DNA of 64,000 nt. Source: Naganishia liquefaciens (taxonomy: Eukaryota > Basidiomycota > Tremellomycetes > Filobasidiales > Filobasidiaceae). The notes beneath the pieces are model-generated. The model made no database searches. It worked only from the letters and a program-made list of their open reading frames with translations, and was not told the origin of the DNA. Every line of letters starts with the position of its first letter. Within the stretch, counting starts at the first letter, position 1. The stretch spans positions 310,001 to 374,000 of the forward strand of contig BLZA01000002.1 of assembly GCA_013423385.1 (NCBI GenBank). Direction: 5' to 3'. Both the position numbers and the translations under genes were made by a program. Below are positions 13,701-26,012 of the stretch, piece by piece.

Positions 13701-14650
13701 ATGATCGATGCGATTCCCCCGGATGAAAGAAGCGCAGCACAACCAGCACAACAGGTTCGCTAAATACTTTCGGCAATCGCCTGGCACGCGATGTCACCGT
13801 CTGCGTCTGAAGCTTTCTTTGTGCCTCGTGTGGTGGAATGGGAGGTCGTCCGCATCCTACGGCCATATAATCTCCTCTTCAAGTGCTGGCTACATGGCGA
13901 GCCAACCTTTAAGGGTGAAACGCTGCCGACACGCGCGCGGCCGATTCAAATGTGGCTCCCGGCGTTCAGACAGTGAGAGCTGCCATGCTGACCGGACACA
14001 GCTGTGCAGAATGCCTTGTCTTGTCTGCCGATGCTACAACTGCTGCACTCTGGTGATCACTCGTACGGGGTACCATGAGGTCCTCACGCGCAAAATAGTC
14101 GAAAAGGATTTTGAAGACGCACTATGCGATCATTCGGCATCCGGTGTAAACGGCAACGTTTCAAGCTAGTCTAATACTCTACTAGGTAAATTAGCAGATC
14201 ATGATCAAAACAGGGGTAGACGACCTAATCCCAGAGCTCTGGCTACACCGGGCACAAGGTGTCCACAACGCACAGGTGCCGAGGGTACTTGCGACCGCGT
14301 TTGTATCGTGGCACCTGGGGTGGAAACTTCCAGCTCTGCTGCGCTAATCGGGTTGAAGAAGGTGAGCAGCCTTTCTCGGACCCTTACATAGTAGGCCCGT
14401 GGTGCCGTGATGCCCATTGACACGAGGTGTCGACGTTTTGAGCAAAAGCGCGTAAGAAAGACGGACGACGGCTAGCCACGGGTTTGCAGGCAGTGAAGCC
14501 GCCACTCTTCCGAATTGTTCTGATACTTGAGCAAATGTATCAGATGACCGCCTATACTGGGGTAGAGCCAGACAATTTCGTCTTGGCAGCTCTGATGGCA
14601 CCGGATGCCAAAACGTTTGTCGTCCGTCGCGGTATGCAAAGCGCGACCGG
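10741..14650. repeat. degenerate tandem satellite, unit about 174 bp, about 23 units
   Basis: No gene-like frame exists here, but a short core recurs at regular spacing. Its consensus is roughly CACCGCATGCCAAACGTTTG. I find it near 10774, 10951, 11126, 11268, 11446, 11630, 11801, 11976, 12150, 12331, 12496, 12677, 12850, 13020, 13194, 13365, 13529, 13893, 14064, 14246, 14420 and 14599. Steps are 142-182 bp, mostly 165-182, with one missing unit at about 13700. Two further marks keep phase with it: GCGCGACC about 30-50 nt downstream and a TGGCAYCCGGCGTTYAGAC-like block about 65-90 nt downstream (for example 10841, 11336, 12384, 12745, 13949). Units are strongly diverged, so the array is old. 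All units point the same way. The array stops just before the tRNA-Asp gene at 14691. The function is unknown. Confidence 0.8.
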
Positions 14651-14690
14651 CCGTCCAAACATTGGGGCTGAAACCGACAAAAAGGTGATC

Positions 14691-14785
14691 TCTCTCGCCG
14701 AGAATCGAACTCGGGGCGGGCGCGTATAATGCTCAGACGAGGCTGAACTTGACAAGCGCCAATGTTACCATTACACCACGAAAGA
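14691..14785 (-). tRNA. tRNA-Asp(GTC) with intron
   Basis: Read on the minus strand the acceptor stem is TCTTTCG pairing with CGAGAGA, the D stem is GTGT/ACAT, the anticodon stem is GGCGC/GCGCC and the loop carries GTC. The T arm is CCGAG-TTCGATT-CTCGG. An intron of about 25 nt follows position 37. A TTTTT terminator lies just downstream on the minus strand (plus positions about 14679-14683). The copy at 29469-29563 differs by one base, inside the intron. Confidence 0.93.
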
Positions 14786-14950
14786 TGGTTGGATGTTTCG
14801 TTTTGCAGTTAGAGCCTATAATGTTGTTTGTCTGCACACGTCATCCAACCCGATCATCCCTCTTGCGCCCACCGCTGTCGACAAGCAATCTGCCTTCCCT
14901 CTGGCGATACATTTCGCACCGCAGCGTCCGAGGTCGTGCTGATCAGCATC

Positions 14951-17900
14951 ATGGTATACGTCACATGGGCACAAGGGTTCAAGGAAGCCAACGTAAGCAT
15001 CTTCATCCGCAAGCTGACCGACGTTGACGGCTACCAAGATATCCACCACGGCTTCCCTTAAACTCGAAACCACTCTCCCTCACACGCTTCCCAACCTCAG
15101 TCAACGGATCTTCCCTTCTTACGTTTCCTCGGCAACACTATGGTCCGATCTCCTCGCATCTGGTCTTGCGCCCCCATCGTCAGGCAGCCAGCCGTTTAGC
15201 TCGGACACGCCCGCGACAAGGCAAGAAGCGATCAAGAAATGGCGGATGTGCTTGGAGCGGGCTGATTTGGTGAAGAAGAAGGTTGCTGCCATGGGAGGAC
15301 AAGTTGGTAAACCCGTAGGCAGGAGTGTGGGAGAGGCTAGTGGCCAGGGAGATATGTCTGCCAAAGCAGGCGACCCGCTGGATAGGCTCAAGAGTCAACG
15401 CTCCAAGCATGATGAGGCGGAACAAATCAGCATCCTGCGCCGCTCGAGCACGATCAAGCGTCGTTCCCGCCATTCGTCCTCGAATTCGCATCGCCATGGA
15501 GCGCATCCGTCCGAGGACAATGCTAAATCCCTACATTTGCCGCTCTGGCATGACGCCGATGCGACATTCCTCACGCCCCTCTCATCAGCGCAAGTCGAAG
15601 CCATGGTCGTCCGGCCGGAACTCTCTCCCGATCAACGAGCCCTCCACGCGACGTGGGAAAATATATACAACGCTGCCAATCCATTCGTCGACTTTGCGCC
15701 CTGTCTTTCGCCTTCGCGGACGCAAGGCGTCACAAACTCTATCAAAGTAGAACAAGGGATCGGCGCCAACTGTTCCGTCGTTGCGGGGCTCAACGTGCTC
15801 GTCGCGCACAACGCTCGATGGGGTACCGCCCTGGGACTGCGGAATTTTGTGCCGATTCGAATCAAAGATAAAGGCGTTAATGGGAATGAGGCGTCGCAAG
15901 TGCGGTATTGGAGGGTCAAGGTGTTTGTCAATGGTGCTTGGCGCAGTGTAAGTCGGTATATGTCAATCGCGTCTGGATCTAATGTGACCTGCAGCTTGTA
16001 ATAGACTCCCGCTTACCCGTGTCATCGACAACAACCCAATCCCTTCATTGTGTTCTGACCCCATTCGGATCGGACTCGCAGCCGTCCCTCGAATCAACAT
16101 CCTCACTCCTGTGGATTCCTCTCCTCGAGAAAGCATACATGACCATCATAGGCTCCTACGCCTTTCCCGGCTCGACACCCGCCACCGACATCCATACCCT
16201 TACGTCATGGATCCCCGAGCGCATCTCTTCTTCCGGCTCTCAGGGCTTTCCGCGGGAACGTACGTGGTCACGAATCACCGAAGGCTGGAATCGCCGTAGC
16301 TTGATGATCACCCTCGGCACGGGCGCACTCGTGGGCCGCAACGGGGTCTCTGACGCACGGGTCGTTCCGCTGCATGCGTATGCAGTTGTTGATGTCACGC
16401 AGGAGGACGGAGGGGAACGAAGGATGCGCGTGATGAATCCGTGGAAAAGAGGGAGAACGCATATGGATGATGGCAGGGCGTGGACGAGGGATCTTTTAGA
16501 GTCGCTGGCGGAGGAAGCGGAGGATGAAGAAGGGGAGGAACCGTCAGGTGCGTATTCGCGGCTTTCTTTCATTGGTATATTAGCTTACCTTTTCCCCCGT
16601 AGATATCTGGTGGATGAGCTGGGATCAGGTGTGCAATACCTTTGACACGGTGAATCTGAATTGGGATACGAGTCTGTTCGAGAATACCGAGACCGTACAT
16701 GGGTATGTCTGCTACCATACTTCGGACCACAGCCCCATCTGAAGCCTTGTTTTGCGTGCAGGGTGTATACAGGCGAAGATGACAGCCGTTAGTTGAGCCA
16801 TGACTCGATGACGTCCGCTGATCTCTTCCAATGCAGAGCCGATGTCAATCAGTGTTGCGGCACCTACCTCTGGGTCCGACGTTTGGATTCTCCTTCAGCG
16901 TCATCAGTCTACCTTTGCGTCCATGACCGAAGTCGATGATACGCAAATGAAGCCAAGTCCCCAACACAAAGCAATCAAGATGGCGCTGCAGTCACTGGAA
17001 GATACTTGTACAGGACCCGGTTCTCGAGATATTCGCCTAGACGATCAAGGTCCAGTAAGTCGTATTCGCGGAGTCATGGTTGTTGTGACTCACGCTAGAA
17101 TTGCAGTTGGAGTATACGACATCGACGTGGATTTTGGTGAGGCTCGCTCTTCTTCATGATCGTCTCGTCTCTCATTATTTCATTAGCTGCAACATATCTG
17201 TCTTATGGACAGGGCAAGCCTTTTCATCCGGCCTAAATTCGAAATCCCAGACGATATCCGTGGTCACGATCTCGCATACACTGTAACAGTATATTCGGAT
17301 GCCAATATTCACGTGGAGCGTAGGCCCACGGCATATCCGTATGAACAAACAGTGAGTGGTGTCGTGACCTTCAGTCACCTGCAGCTCAAGTATTGTCTCA
17401 ACAGCTTGCGGTTGACTTTTCAGGCCGCTCGGCAGGCGGTCACTCGGGAACGCCAACCTACATGTATAATCCCCAGTATCGCATTCAATTCAAGCATGAT
17501 CCATCTTCGAAATCAGAGGCTCTTACGGCCAGCATTAGATGTTCGTTGAAGGGCGAGGAAAAGACCAGCTATAATCTGAAGCTAGTCTGGAGTAGTGGCC
17601 GCCGGGTAACCGAGTATGTTAACATCAGTTTTGCTTTGCTCGCTTGTCCTGAATTTGGCTTCTAGGCTAGAAGCCCAAGACGTCGTTGCAGATTCGGGAG
17701 AGTACCGATATGGCCAAGCAGCAATATCGAAAAGTATTACAGGTGAGGCCAGCACTGTATCGCTGTCATGCGTTTCTAAGTCTTCATTTGCAGCTGGAAC
17801 ATACACTCTCGTGGCCTCTTCATTCGAGCCTGGAAAGGCCTCGCAGACATCGTTAAAGATCGATTCAACGATACCCCTAACTGTTTTGCCGATTCCTCAA

Positions 17901-18416
17901 GAGGGAGCAGGCATGTTCAGTCGGTCCCTCAAAGGGCAATGGTAAGCTCAATTGCCCTTAAGATTCCCTCCCGCTCACGATTCGTCGTTATCACAGGTCA
18001 GGCCCTACAGCTGCGGGGCGACCCTCACTTGGCTCCTATGAATCAAATCCACGCTTTGAGCTGTTGGTGCCTGAGCCCGCTTCGGTATTGTGAGTTCCAG
18101 ATGAACTTGGATTTGCCTGTATCGCTGACAAGACCGACCGACACTTCACAGTTGTCGATTGCAATTGGCGTCTCCAGCTTCAACTTCTGTACCCATCAGT
18201 ATCGCCGTATTCAGGCGCGGCCCATCGGGACTTCTAAAAGACCAAATTGCCACTTCCGGGCCATACGCAGACACAACCAGTGGAGTGGTGACTCCAGACA
18301 TGCACTTCGATGCTGGTCTTTACATCATTGTGCCATCTACATATGCTGCAAAGGTCGAGGAGTGCTTTGTCCTGAATGTTTATGCCACAAGGAGGATAGA
18401 ACTGGCGCCGATATGA
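14951..18416 (+). CDS. RIM13: calpain-like cysteine protease of the ambient-pH (Rim/Pal) pathway
   Basis: About 950 residues with some ten introns. The catalytic Cys lies in VEQGIGANCSVVAGLNVL (encoded near 15750-15800). The catalytic His is in PLHAYAVVDV (about 16368-16397) and the Asn in MNPWKRGR (about 16432-16455), so the triad is complete. Next comes the family stretch ending in LNWDTSLF (about 16655-16680) and two C2-like calpain domain III repeats to the TGA at 18414. In ascomycetes RIM13/PalB cleaves Rim101/PacC at endosomal ESCRT platforms at alkaline pH. The 5' end is uncertain: I favour the ATG at 14951 with an intron at about 14993-15038 joining into the long exon, but an upstream exon coding for a MIT-like domain could be missing from my model. 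Splice junctions near 17055-17215 are also not settled. Confidence 0.85.
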
Positions 18417-18595
18417 ATGTCGGGCGCGATGTCATTAAAGCCTCGACGCCACGGCTATTCAGCTGTTCGCATGTGACTGACCAGTATACACTAAATGAAC
18501 TTTGAAAGTCTAGTATTATAGTAGATAATTTCTATCGATACACATAAGACAGTAAACCTCTATACACGGCTGCGTGTCTAGAATAAAGTCAGGTC

Positions 18596-20889
18596 TCAGA
18601 CCTGCGGCTTTTGCTGCATCTGGGCAAACATCTTCATCTTCTGGCCCAATTCGTCAGCCTCTCGGCCAAACTTGGTCATCACACGGATCTTGTGTCCGTA
18701 CATGTAGAACAAGCTATGATGAAGAGACAGTCAGTAAATGTTGCTATCTTTGATGATGCACACGCGCACGTACATTGGAAGCGGAGCACAAGCCAAGGCC
18801 AGGAAAGCCACGAGTGTCGAGGCCCAGTTCACGCCCAGGTTGTGATACATTTGAGTCGTAAAGAGCGGGAATGCTATGAGAAAATAAACGTTATTTTGCG
18901 CAGAACACTTGTCGTGGAGATGGTACATACCGACACCGAACAACGATCGGATGACCGAATTGGCAGCCAGTGCACTAGGGAGTCAAATCAATACGGCTGT
19001 AATCACGCAATGAACAGGTAGACTTACCTCGCAGCGAAGAGGAGGTAACTGTCGACCAGATATCCAAAGATGGACAGGAAGACAAGAACCATGCCGGCGC
19101 CGAAGGGAACGGAACAGATGATAGGTGCGATCCAGTGAATTGAAGCTGGTGAGGCGGTCCATGCAAAGGAGAACAAGCCCTGAAGCAGTAAGGTTCAGTA
19201 AGTAAACACTTCTTGCTAGCTGGTATCCAGAGACTCACGATCGGGAGCAGCACACCGCCGATGATTGCTGGCGGCAATCGAGCTTCAGGGGCAAGCCAGC
19301 CTCCGTTGGCCTATCAAAAGCGGAAGTCAATTGATGTCGCTCAACATCGGTGGGACCGGTAACTTACGTTGACATTGCGCGCGTAACGAGGATTTTCAAA
19401 GAAGATGATGTATGCCAGGGCAAGCATAAATCCAACAAGAACGCCGAGGAAGGAAAGTCCGCCGATACCAGGGGACCATCCTCGCTCCTGCTGGAAGACG
19501 ATGGGGAAAGCGGCGAAGAGCATCTGACGAAAAAAAGGTAAGTACGGGCAGAAATTGACAAGATGCCATCAACTCACGTAGAGCGTGGCATAGACGATGG
19601 CCATGCTGAAAGGCAGGTCAGATGTGATGCGACGAGCGTCCAGCAGATCGACTCACTAGAGCGATAAAAGGAAGACGATCGGCTCCTTGAAGAGCAATTG
19701 CCAGGGCCTGCTCAAGGCCTCCGAGTACAGCGACTTCAAGTCGATATTCTTTCCCTTGTCGGCCTTGTAGATGTATTTGCGGCCGGTGACCTTGGACAAG
19801 AGCGCTGCTCGACGTCGCAACAACACCACCGGGTAGGTCTCCGGGAAAAAGAGGGCACCGATGACGGTAAGAAGACCGGAGAACAAGGCAATCAAGGCTC
19901 CGACCCAGCGCCATCCGCCGGTTTCACCGAGGAATCCACCACAGATGGGACCGACAGCGGGACCGAGGAAGGGCGCGGCAGCAAAGATTGCCATACCGAG
20001 GCCTCGCTGCTTGGCGGAGAACAAATCTGCCACGGTTCCACTTACCGAGTAAAGCTATGGCATTAGCGACGACGTAAGAGCAAGCGCAAGTCGATCGCCA
20101 AACTTACCCAGCATTGGTCAAGGGGCTACTACCTGCCGTTCCAGCCAGGAATCGCAAAATGATCAATGTCCAGATGTTCTGACTGGCACACACAGCGCCG
20201 TTGAAGATGGTGAAGATGATATAGGTTCCAATGAACAAGTTTCGTCGACCAGAGACTTCGCCGGCGGGCGCCCACATCAGCGGACCTAGCACGAAACCGA
20301 GGACGAAGCCGGATGTGACTATTGCGGAAAGCACGTCAGCGAGAATGCGTCGTCCAGTAGAAGTCAAAACTTACCCATGACATAGGCGTCAATATGGTAG
20401 CCCGGGAAGCTCTCCCGAATCGATCCAGTTGCTGCAGATCTGGGGAAAAAGCAGGTAATCAGCCGCGGAGCATTGCAACTGATTCGCAGCCAAAACTCGC
20501 AATGTCGAGGATGCCATCGAGACAGCCAAAGTCGCCACCGCAGCGATCAGCATCACCGTCCACTTGTACCGCGGCTTCCATGTCATCGGATTCTCGTGAT
20601 CTGACGGCAGCCAATCCACCAAATACGGATCCTCGTCCGTTCCCGAGCCTGCATACGGGTGGGAGACAATCTCGGACCATGGCGTCACGTATCGCCGCCA
20701 TGGGCGTTTGCGAAGGGTATGATCACGGCCATCGTCCACTGGCAATGCTTGCTTCTCCGTCGTCGTCGTTACCTCGGTTGAGTCCTCCGGGCACGCGAGC
20801 TTTTTAGTAGCCTTTTCCATGACCGGTGAATGTGGGTGACTAGGTTCGCCGTCGTGAAGCGTTGACGTCGCAGACGGTTGTGCGGACAT
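18596..20889 (-). CDS. MFS transporter, DHA1 type (polyamine/drug exporter-like)
   Basis: Starts at the ATG at 20889; the TGA is at 18596-18598. The about 130-residue hydrophilic N-terminus (acidic/Ser-rich) precedes the [14 protein letters not shown] motif, which marks the first transmembrane helix in this family. The loop 2-3 signature appears as [11 protein letters not shown], equivalent to GxLaDRxGRR. The helix-4 [16 protein letters not shown] and helix-5 GxxxGPxxGG-type motif ([15 protein letters not shown]) are typical of H+-antiport DHA1 proteins. About ten short introns are needed; one has a weak GTTGCA donor near 20480. Length after splicing is about 600 residues with 12 predicted helices. 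It probably sits in the plasma membrane. Substrate cannot be read from sequence. It converges with RIM13, 179 bp apart. Confidence 0.88.
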
Positions 20890-22310
20890 GTTCAGGTGCT
20901 TATTAACGTGCAGGTCTGTGTAAACAATGGTATATGTGCCAATGTCTATACGTGCGACACAGCATGGGAATCTCTATATACTTTGTCCTAGCGTCGGACA
21001 AGTGCGTCGGACAAATCGTCAATTTTGCAAGCACCACGATTGATGATCACAGTAGTGCATTTGCTCAGCCCTCATGTGTCAGATCTATCGGTGGCTCGAG
21101 AATAGAAATACCCGAGCAGCGTAAATATAGCCATCCCGAGCGCAAGAAGCCATGTGACCGCCACAAGGCGGCCGCTCTTGGCTGAGGCGCTAGTGCGGTT
21201 CCGGCTCCGGTAATTCATTGGAGGCAAGCCATACCCGGTGGCGGGCGAACAATGAACGCTAAAACGGATATGCTAGAAGTTTCTTAGGTAATATGGTGGA
21301 CCCTGGACAACATTTTGGGGGGGAGTCGAGGTGTCAATAGAGTTCCTGCTTCAAATCTCGTATGTGTATATGTAATAACTCTCGAAGTGCAAACGGATTC
21401 CGCCGTCTCCATCATGCTCCTCGCTTGATCTCCATCCTACATTTTGGTAAGCCCGGACATTCATTAGCTGGATCTTTTGTTGGGTTAGACCACACAAGCG
21501 GTTTACCCTATTCATCGCACGAAGAAGCAGGCTGCTCGGGACGCACGCAGGGTCATGCTGTATATCTTCATAATGCAGAGATGTGAGGTGACAGCGCGCA
21601 TGATTGACGTTGAGAGGGAAGATCAACAGACTACCCGCGATGATACTAAGGAATGCCGGCGAGATTCGCGACTCGATAATCTGGAAGATGCCAAGTCCAT
21701 CACTGATCTGCATCGATGTTGGACATTTCCCGACGCACTGACTCCGTTGTATTAGCGAGAACAAGATCGCGTCGATGGCTTGAGTCGATCAAACCCTGTC
21801 CAGATGCTTTCAAGTATTTGCCACCAGGATTCTCCAATGAACAGGGATATTAAGCGCAATGTGAGATTTATGTCACCCTTGCCCCCCCACATCGTAATAG
21901 CGAAATGAATCCCCTGGGCGAACCTTGCCCGGTATGTAGCAATCAGCAGACGGACTTGCTAGCAGCGTATCACGAAACTGCACACTCCCAAAGGCCTTTC
22001 AGCTGCACCGCGTCTGAGTGCAGGAGCGATCACAGTTTAGACATGCTGGGCCTTTAGTTCAGCGATTCAGCCGTTGTGGGCAGCAAAGGGCATATTGTCA
22101 GCGTCATTGAGTATTCTGGCATGTCTTATCAGGCGATACAACCGGTGGCGCGTTCCGCTAGTCGAGCGACGATACGAGGCAGAGAGAAAGCGAGTCTCAA
22201 AGATCGTTGATCTTCTAACGGACGTGTCTTTCGCCATCGCCGTCGCCGTTGTCGTCGTCAGAATGGGATCATTCTACTCGGCAGGACCCTAGAGCTCCCA
22301 CGTCCAACAC
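20890..22310. other. intergenic, no supported gene
   Basis: This 1.4-kb gap holds only short frames. The longest open frame (minus strand, 21351-21764) begins with TTG and matches nothing I know. A fragment near 21990-22050 (CAGCTGCACCGCGTCTGAG ... GCGATCACAG) recalls the 10.7-14.65 kb satellite core but is too short to be sure. Confidence 0.45.
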
Positions 22311-23162
22311 CTATGCGTGACGAGAAGCGAATTTGTCGTGATCCTCTTTTTCGGATGAGGGCGGTAAACCGAGCAACTTTGGCGCCACCACGGCGTTCAT
22401 CTTGCGCAGCATCTTCCAGATTTCCAGATCCGATCAGCCTACGCCCGATGAACACGTGTTGATATCCATATTCGAGACTTACAGTGATCAGACTATTCGA
22501 TGGGATCGCCTCCATCGGCCGATCCTGAATACGCACAATCAAACCGCTCGCCTCGTCACTGAAAATGACAAGCGTTGAATGCATATTGACGGTAGTCCCA
22601 AGAGGCTTGAACGAGAAGCGATGATGTACCTTGACGTCGATCTCTGAAATCGTCTTGCTCGAGGGCGAAGAGGCCGTCAAGCTCGCCGGCTCGGCCGATG
22701 TGGAAGGTGTCGACGTGATCGCGGGTGGGTGCGGGTTCTGAACGGCAGTTTCCGAGACAGGCTTGACGGCGATGACTTCATGAGAGATCGTTTCCGACTT
22801 TGTGGTGACCAGAGGTAGGCCCAAAAACTGTCCCGCTACAGATGGTGTCCGTTAGAAGTCGATTCGACAGCAGCAGCAACAACGCTGTTATGCTCACCGA
22901 CTTCGATCCTATTCTTCGCTGTCGCAAACAGATCCTCATACACGGCATCCTCGCTCAACCCGTGTTCTATTTTCGCCCATGTTCCCTTTGCCTGGAACAA
23001 GTCGAGCACGAGACAGACGTGATACTGCTGGGTCGGCGTCAGCTGAACGCCTGGTGCGTAACGGAGCGCGGATGGCTGGTTTGCGAGGGATGTCAGGGAA
23101 GATCCGAGGTTGGATACCGTGGATGGTGCATCCGGCTGTGCTGGCGGGTAGGTGGAAGCCAT
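22311..23162 (-). CDS. NTF2/SnoaL-like fold protein of unknown function
   Basis: Exon 1 (from the ATG at 23162) has a low-complexity start and then an alpha-helical block containing VLDLFQAKGTWAKIE, EDAVYEDLFATAKN and RIEV. This is the pattern of small fungal NTF2-like proteins. An intron at about 22899-22838 leads to a Ser/Thr-rich insert and a beta-rich part (VHHRFSFKPLGTTVNMHSTL, VIFSDEASGLIVRIQDRPME). The last exon should encode EIWKMLRKMNAVVAPKLLG and end at the TAG at 22311. The canonical acceptor (TAG near 22441) puts a TGA into that frame, so either a less typical acceptor about 25 nt further on is used or a frame disruption exists. Function is unknown; enzymatic residues cannot be assigned. 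Confidence 0.6.
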
Positions 23163-23548
23163 GATTGATGGTGTGATACAGAGTAGAGGAAACAGCGAGC
23201 AGATACCTTGCCATACCCCAAGATGAGCGAATGGACCGATGCACCGATGTCCATCTTCGATCTTTGGGATCTGACGTCATCTCGGTTCGACTCGGGCCGA
23301 GCGGAAGGAGAGTCCAAGTCGCCACTCTTGGCGGCCGAGACGACAGGGCTGTCCTCTAGTTTCAGCAGAAATGACATGATCATGACCACGCCTGCATGAT
23401 ACAACTCGAATCAATGCAATGTACAAGAAATAGAAAAGCAGTGTCCCAACAGGCGATACAACAATTGAGATGGATGATGGTGGCGTCGAAGAGTAATGTC
23501 GAACGGGCCAAGCGCAGGGGTGCTTCAGAGCCCATCTATGTGGACCGA
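23163..23548. other. gap between two minus-strand genes
   Basis: A minus-strand frame with an ATG near 23371 runs to about 23205 and is followed by GTATCT. It could be a leader with an upstream ORF, or an alternative first exon of the NTF2-like gene. I see no homology and treat it as 5' leader/promoter. Confidence 0.35.
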
Positions 23549-25778
23549 TCATTGAGCGGGAGGAAACTTGTACTTTTTCCAGTTCTGGTGGAACGGCAAG
23601 ACGATCAATTGCGGATTTCGATGTCAATGGGCTCTCAATGCATACCTGATGATCGACCGTCCTGAAATCCGGCAGTTTGGCCAGCGCGACGAGCTATCAA
23701 AATGCATGAGTCTCAGATCCCTCTCGATCGACACAAAGATTGATGCTCGTGCTCACATATCGTCCAAGCTTGGGCAACTGGTCGTCTCGCGCACCCTCGG
23801 GCGTACCGGCCTTTTTGTACGGGCGAATCTGTTCAAGCGGTTTGCCTAGATAAGCAGAGCACAGGGTGAAGCCCGATTCGCGAATGCGACGTACTTTGAG
23901 GCCTTCTCCGGGATTGAGAGCAAAATTTCGGGACTGCGTTTAGCGAGGTGTGTCAGCTGCCAGAACTTGTTCGTCAGGAAGAGACTCATACCCACCAACT
24001 AGATAGCGGAAGCGGTAATCATACATTCGAATCATCAGCGCTTGTCAAGGGGTACAACATCATAACGCACGTCATCGATATGTATTGTATTCTTGGCAGA
24101 CCTGCGAACGGCGGGGATCATATCAGTCTCACATGACAGTCGCGCGCCGTTCTCTGTTACACACCATTGCGGGAACTTTGCCCAAATGAATTGCAGTGGT
24201 TTGACCCTGTACGGAAACACAGTCAGCAGACATGCGCCTGCCCATCTTTGGGCCTTGAAGGCTCCTCGATGGGATCTCCATAGCACTCACTCATGCTTGT
24301 ACGGCTTGCCATCTCGCTTGCCGAAGATCTATGCATACACGGGTGAGCATTCCTCACCGACGATCGGCCGTTATACTGACCGGAAACATCGACGTCTTGT
24401 CTGTTACAAACGCAATCTACGCTACCCGGCGGATCAGCGTCGCTGCAATACGAACAAGAGAGACGACACCGCACCTTGTAATTCCGCGTCGGATCGCCAA
24501 TCATACCCATCTCGACCAACTTGCTTTCGAGCCACCTCCAATGGGTCTAGAGGCGTGCATGAGAAGCCGTCTCAGGGCGGCCTTCGTGAACATACTTGGC
24601 TCCAGACAGCGATATCATAGAACGGATACACCCTGGAAAGATGTTTTGTATCAGCCGATCGTAAACGCGCGGGACGGAACGATCAGACATGCTGTTCGAG
24701 GAATTCATGCAGGCCCGGACGAAGACAATGTGACGTAGGAAGCGACCCCTTGAGCAATGGTTCCGTATCGACGATGGCTGTTAAGAATACTATGAGCGCA
24801 TGATCTCCACAGTAATGAGGAGGACGTACTGTAGTCGAGATCGAGCACAAGCAGACCCTTGCCCTCCCGCGGCTCGTTCATAATCTGTGCACAGCGTATC
24901 ATTAGGTGCCACTCCGCGCCAGGAAATCGACCTACGTCAATCTGGCATTTTTCAATCCGATGCTGTACGAGCCGTTGGTTTCTGGGATCATCTGCAGGCT
25001 TGACACCTTGTCCCTTGTCTGAAACCCGATAATCAGCTTTTCTGCGCGGAGAAAAGCAGGGTCCTGTGACGTACAAGAGACATCAAAGTCATCCATCACG
25101 TCAGGCAACATCTTTGGGTCAACGTCGGAAGGATCGACGAAAGTCTTGTCCTGCGGTGTGCCAATGAGGGTGAACTTGTGTCGATGGGCCGGGACAGCGA
25201 GGTCGTTGCTGGATACCACAGGCTTGAGTTTCAAGACCATTGGAGAAGCGGGTAATAACGTACAAGCATGTTTCGTCCCCTGGGATCTTGCCCTTGACGA
25301 GTCCAATGATCTTTTGACGTTCCGGCGGAACAGAAGTAAGCGAATAGATAATCGCCTAACGGCTCATGATAACATTAGTCCTCCTCTGGAATGGACACGC
25401 GTGCAAAGGCATGCCTACCTTGCAATCATAAAGCCGATCAGATCCCTGAACTCTGAAATCATACCCCTGCCCAGCCCACGTCATCCGCAAATCAAATGAG
25501 ATTTCCTCATGTCGTTCCGGCGCCGCATCGACTTCCGCACCGCCATCCAACTTGACCCGCTTCGTGTCCCGCTCTCCCGCGGGCTCATTTACGCTCGGCG
25601 GATCCTCGCACGCGTCATTGCCGGTCTTGCTTGTTTCTTGACTCAAAGCATGCGGGTGGGATGCCTCGATGTCGGGCAATGCTTCGGTGACGATTGACAC
25701 TGCGGGCGAGGTCTCCTCTGGGGAAATCGGCGGCTGGGCATGCGTAGAGTCTATCATCTTGCTGTCTTGCGACGACAT
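23549..25778 (-). CDS. UBLCP1: UBLCP1-like ubiquitin-like domain HAD phosphatase (nuclear proteasome phosphatase)
   Basis: ATG at 25778, stop TGA at 23549. An acidic disordered tail of about 95 residues precedes a ubiquitin-like domain (starts ISFDLRMTWAGQGYDFRVQG; next exon continues VPPERQKIIGLVKGKI). The family motif KFTLIGTPQDKTFVDPSDV follows, then the HAD catalytic motif: GLLVLDLDY is completed across an intron to DLDYTIVDTEPLLKG, the DxDxT nucleophile motif. Later exons give WSQTSWRWLETKL, PLQFIWAKFPQW and the C-terminal LVALAKLPDFRTVDHQ-NWKKYKFPPAQ. About a dozen very short exons are required. In animals UBLCP1 dephosphorylates the 26S proteasome regulatory particle in the nucleus and lowers its activity; the same domain order supports the same role. 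All essential motifs are present. Confidence 0.88.
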
Positions 25779-26012
25779 ACTGGATGATGTCGACTCCTTG
25801 ACAGTGTCAGGCTATATACTCACTAGCCATGGCTCCTCCTTTATCGCCCTCAAGGGGGAACGCACAATGCAGTCCCGACGCTCTGATAATCCGGGGTCCC
25901 CGCATTGACGCGCGCGGAGACACGTCATTGTTTTATTCTCGCCTCAGTAATTCATTGTCTTTGCCATACAATACGATGCCCTCTACAGTCCAATACAGTT
26001 TGTCCCGCCACT

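Noticed and set aside
10741-14650. Transposon or retroelement as explanation of the gene-free block
   Set aside because: No terminal repeats, no transposase- or polymerase-like frame and no target-site duplication; the regular 174-bp spacing fits a tandem satellite.
21351-21764. 137-codon minus-strand frame in the MFS/NTF2 gap
   Set aside because: Starts with TTG, has no recognisable motif, no splice partner and no family resemblance.
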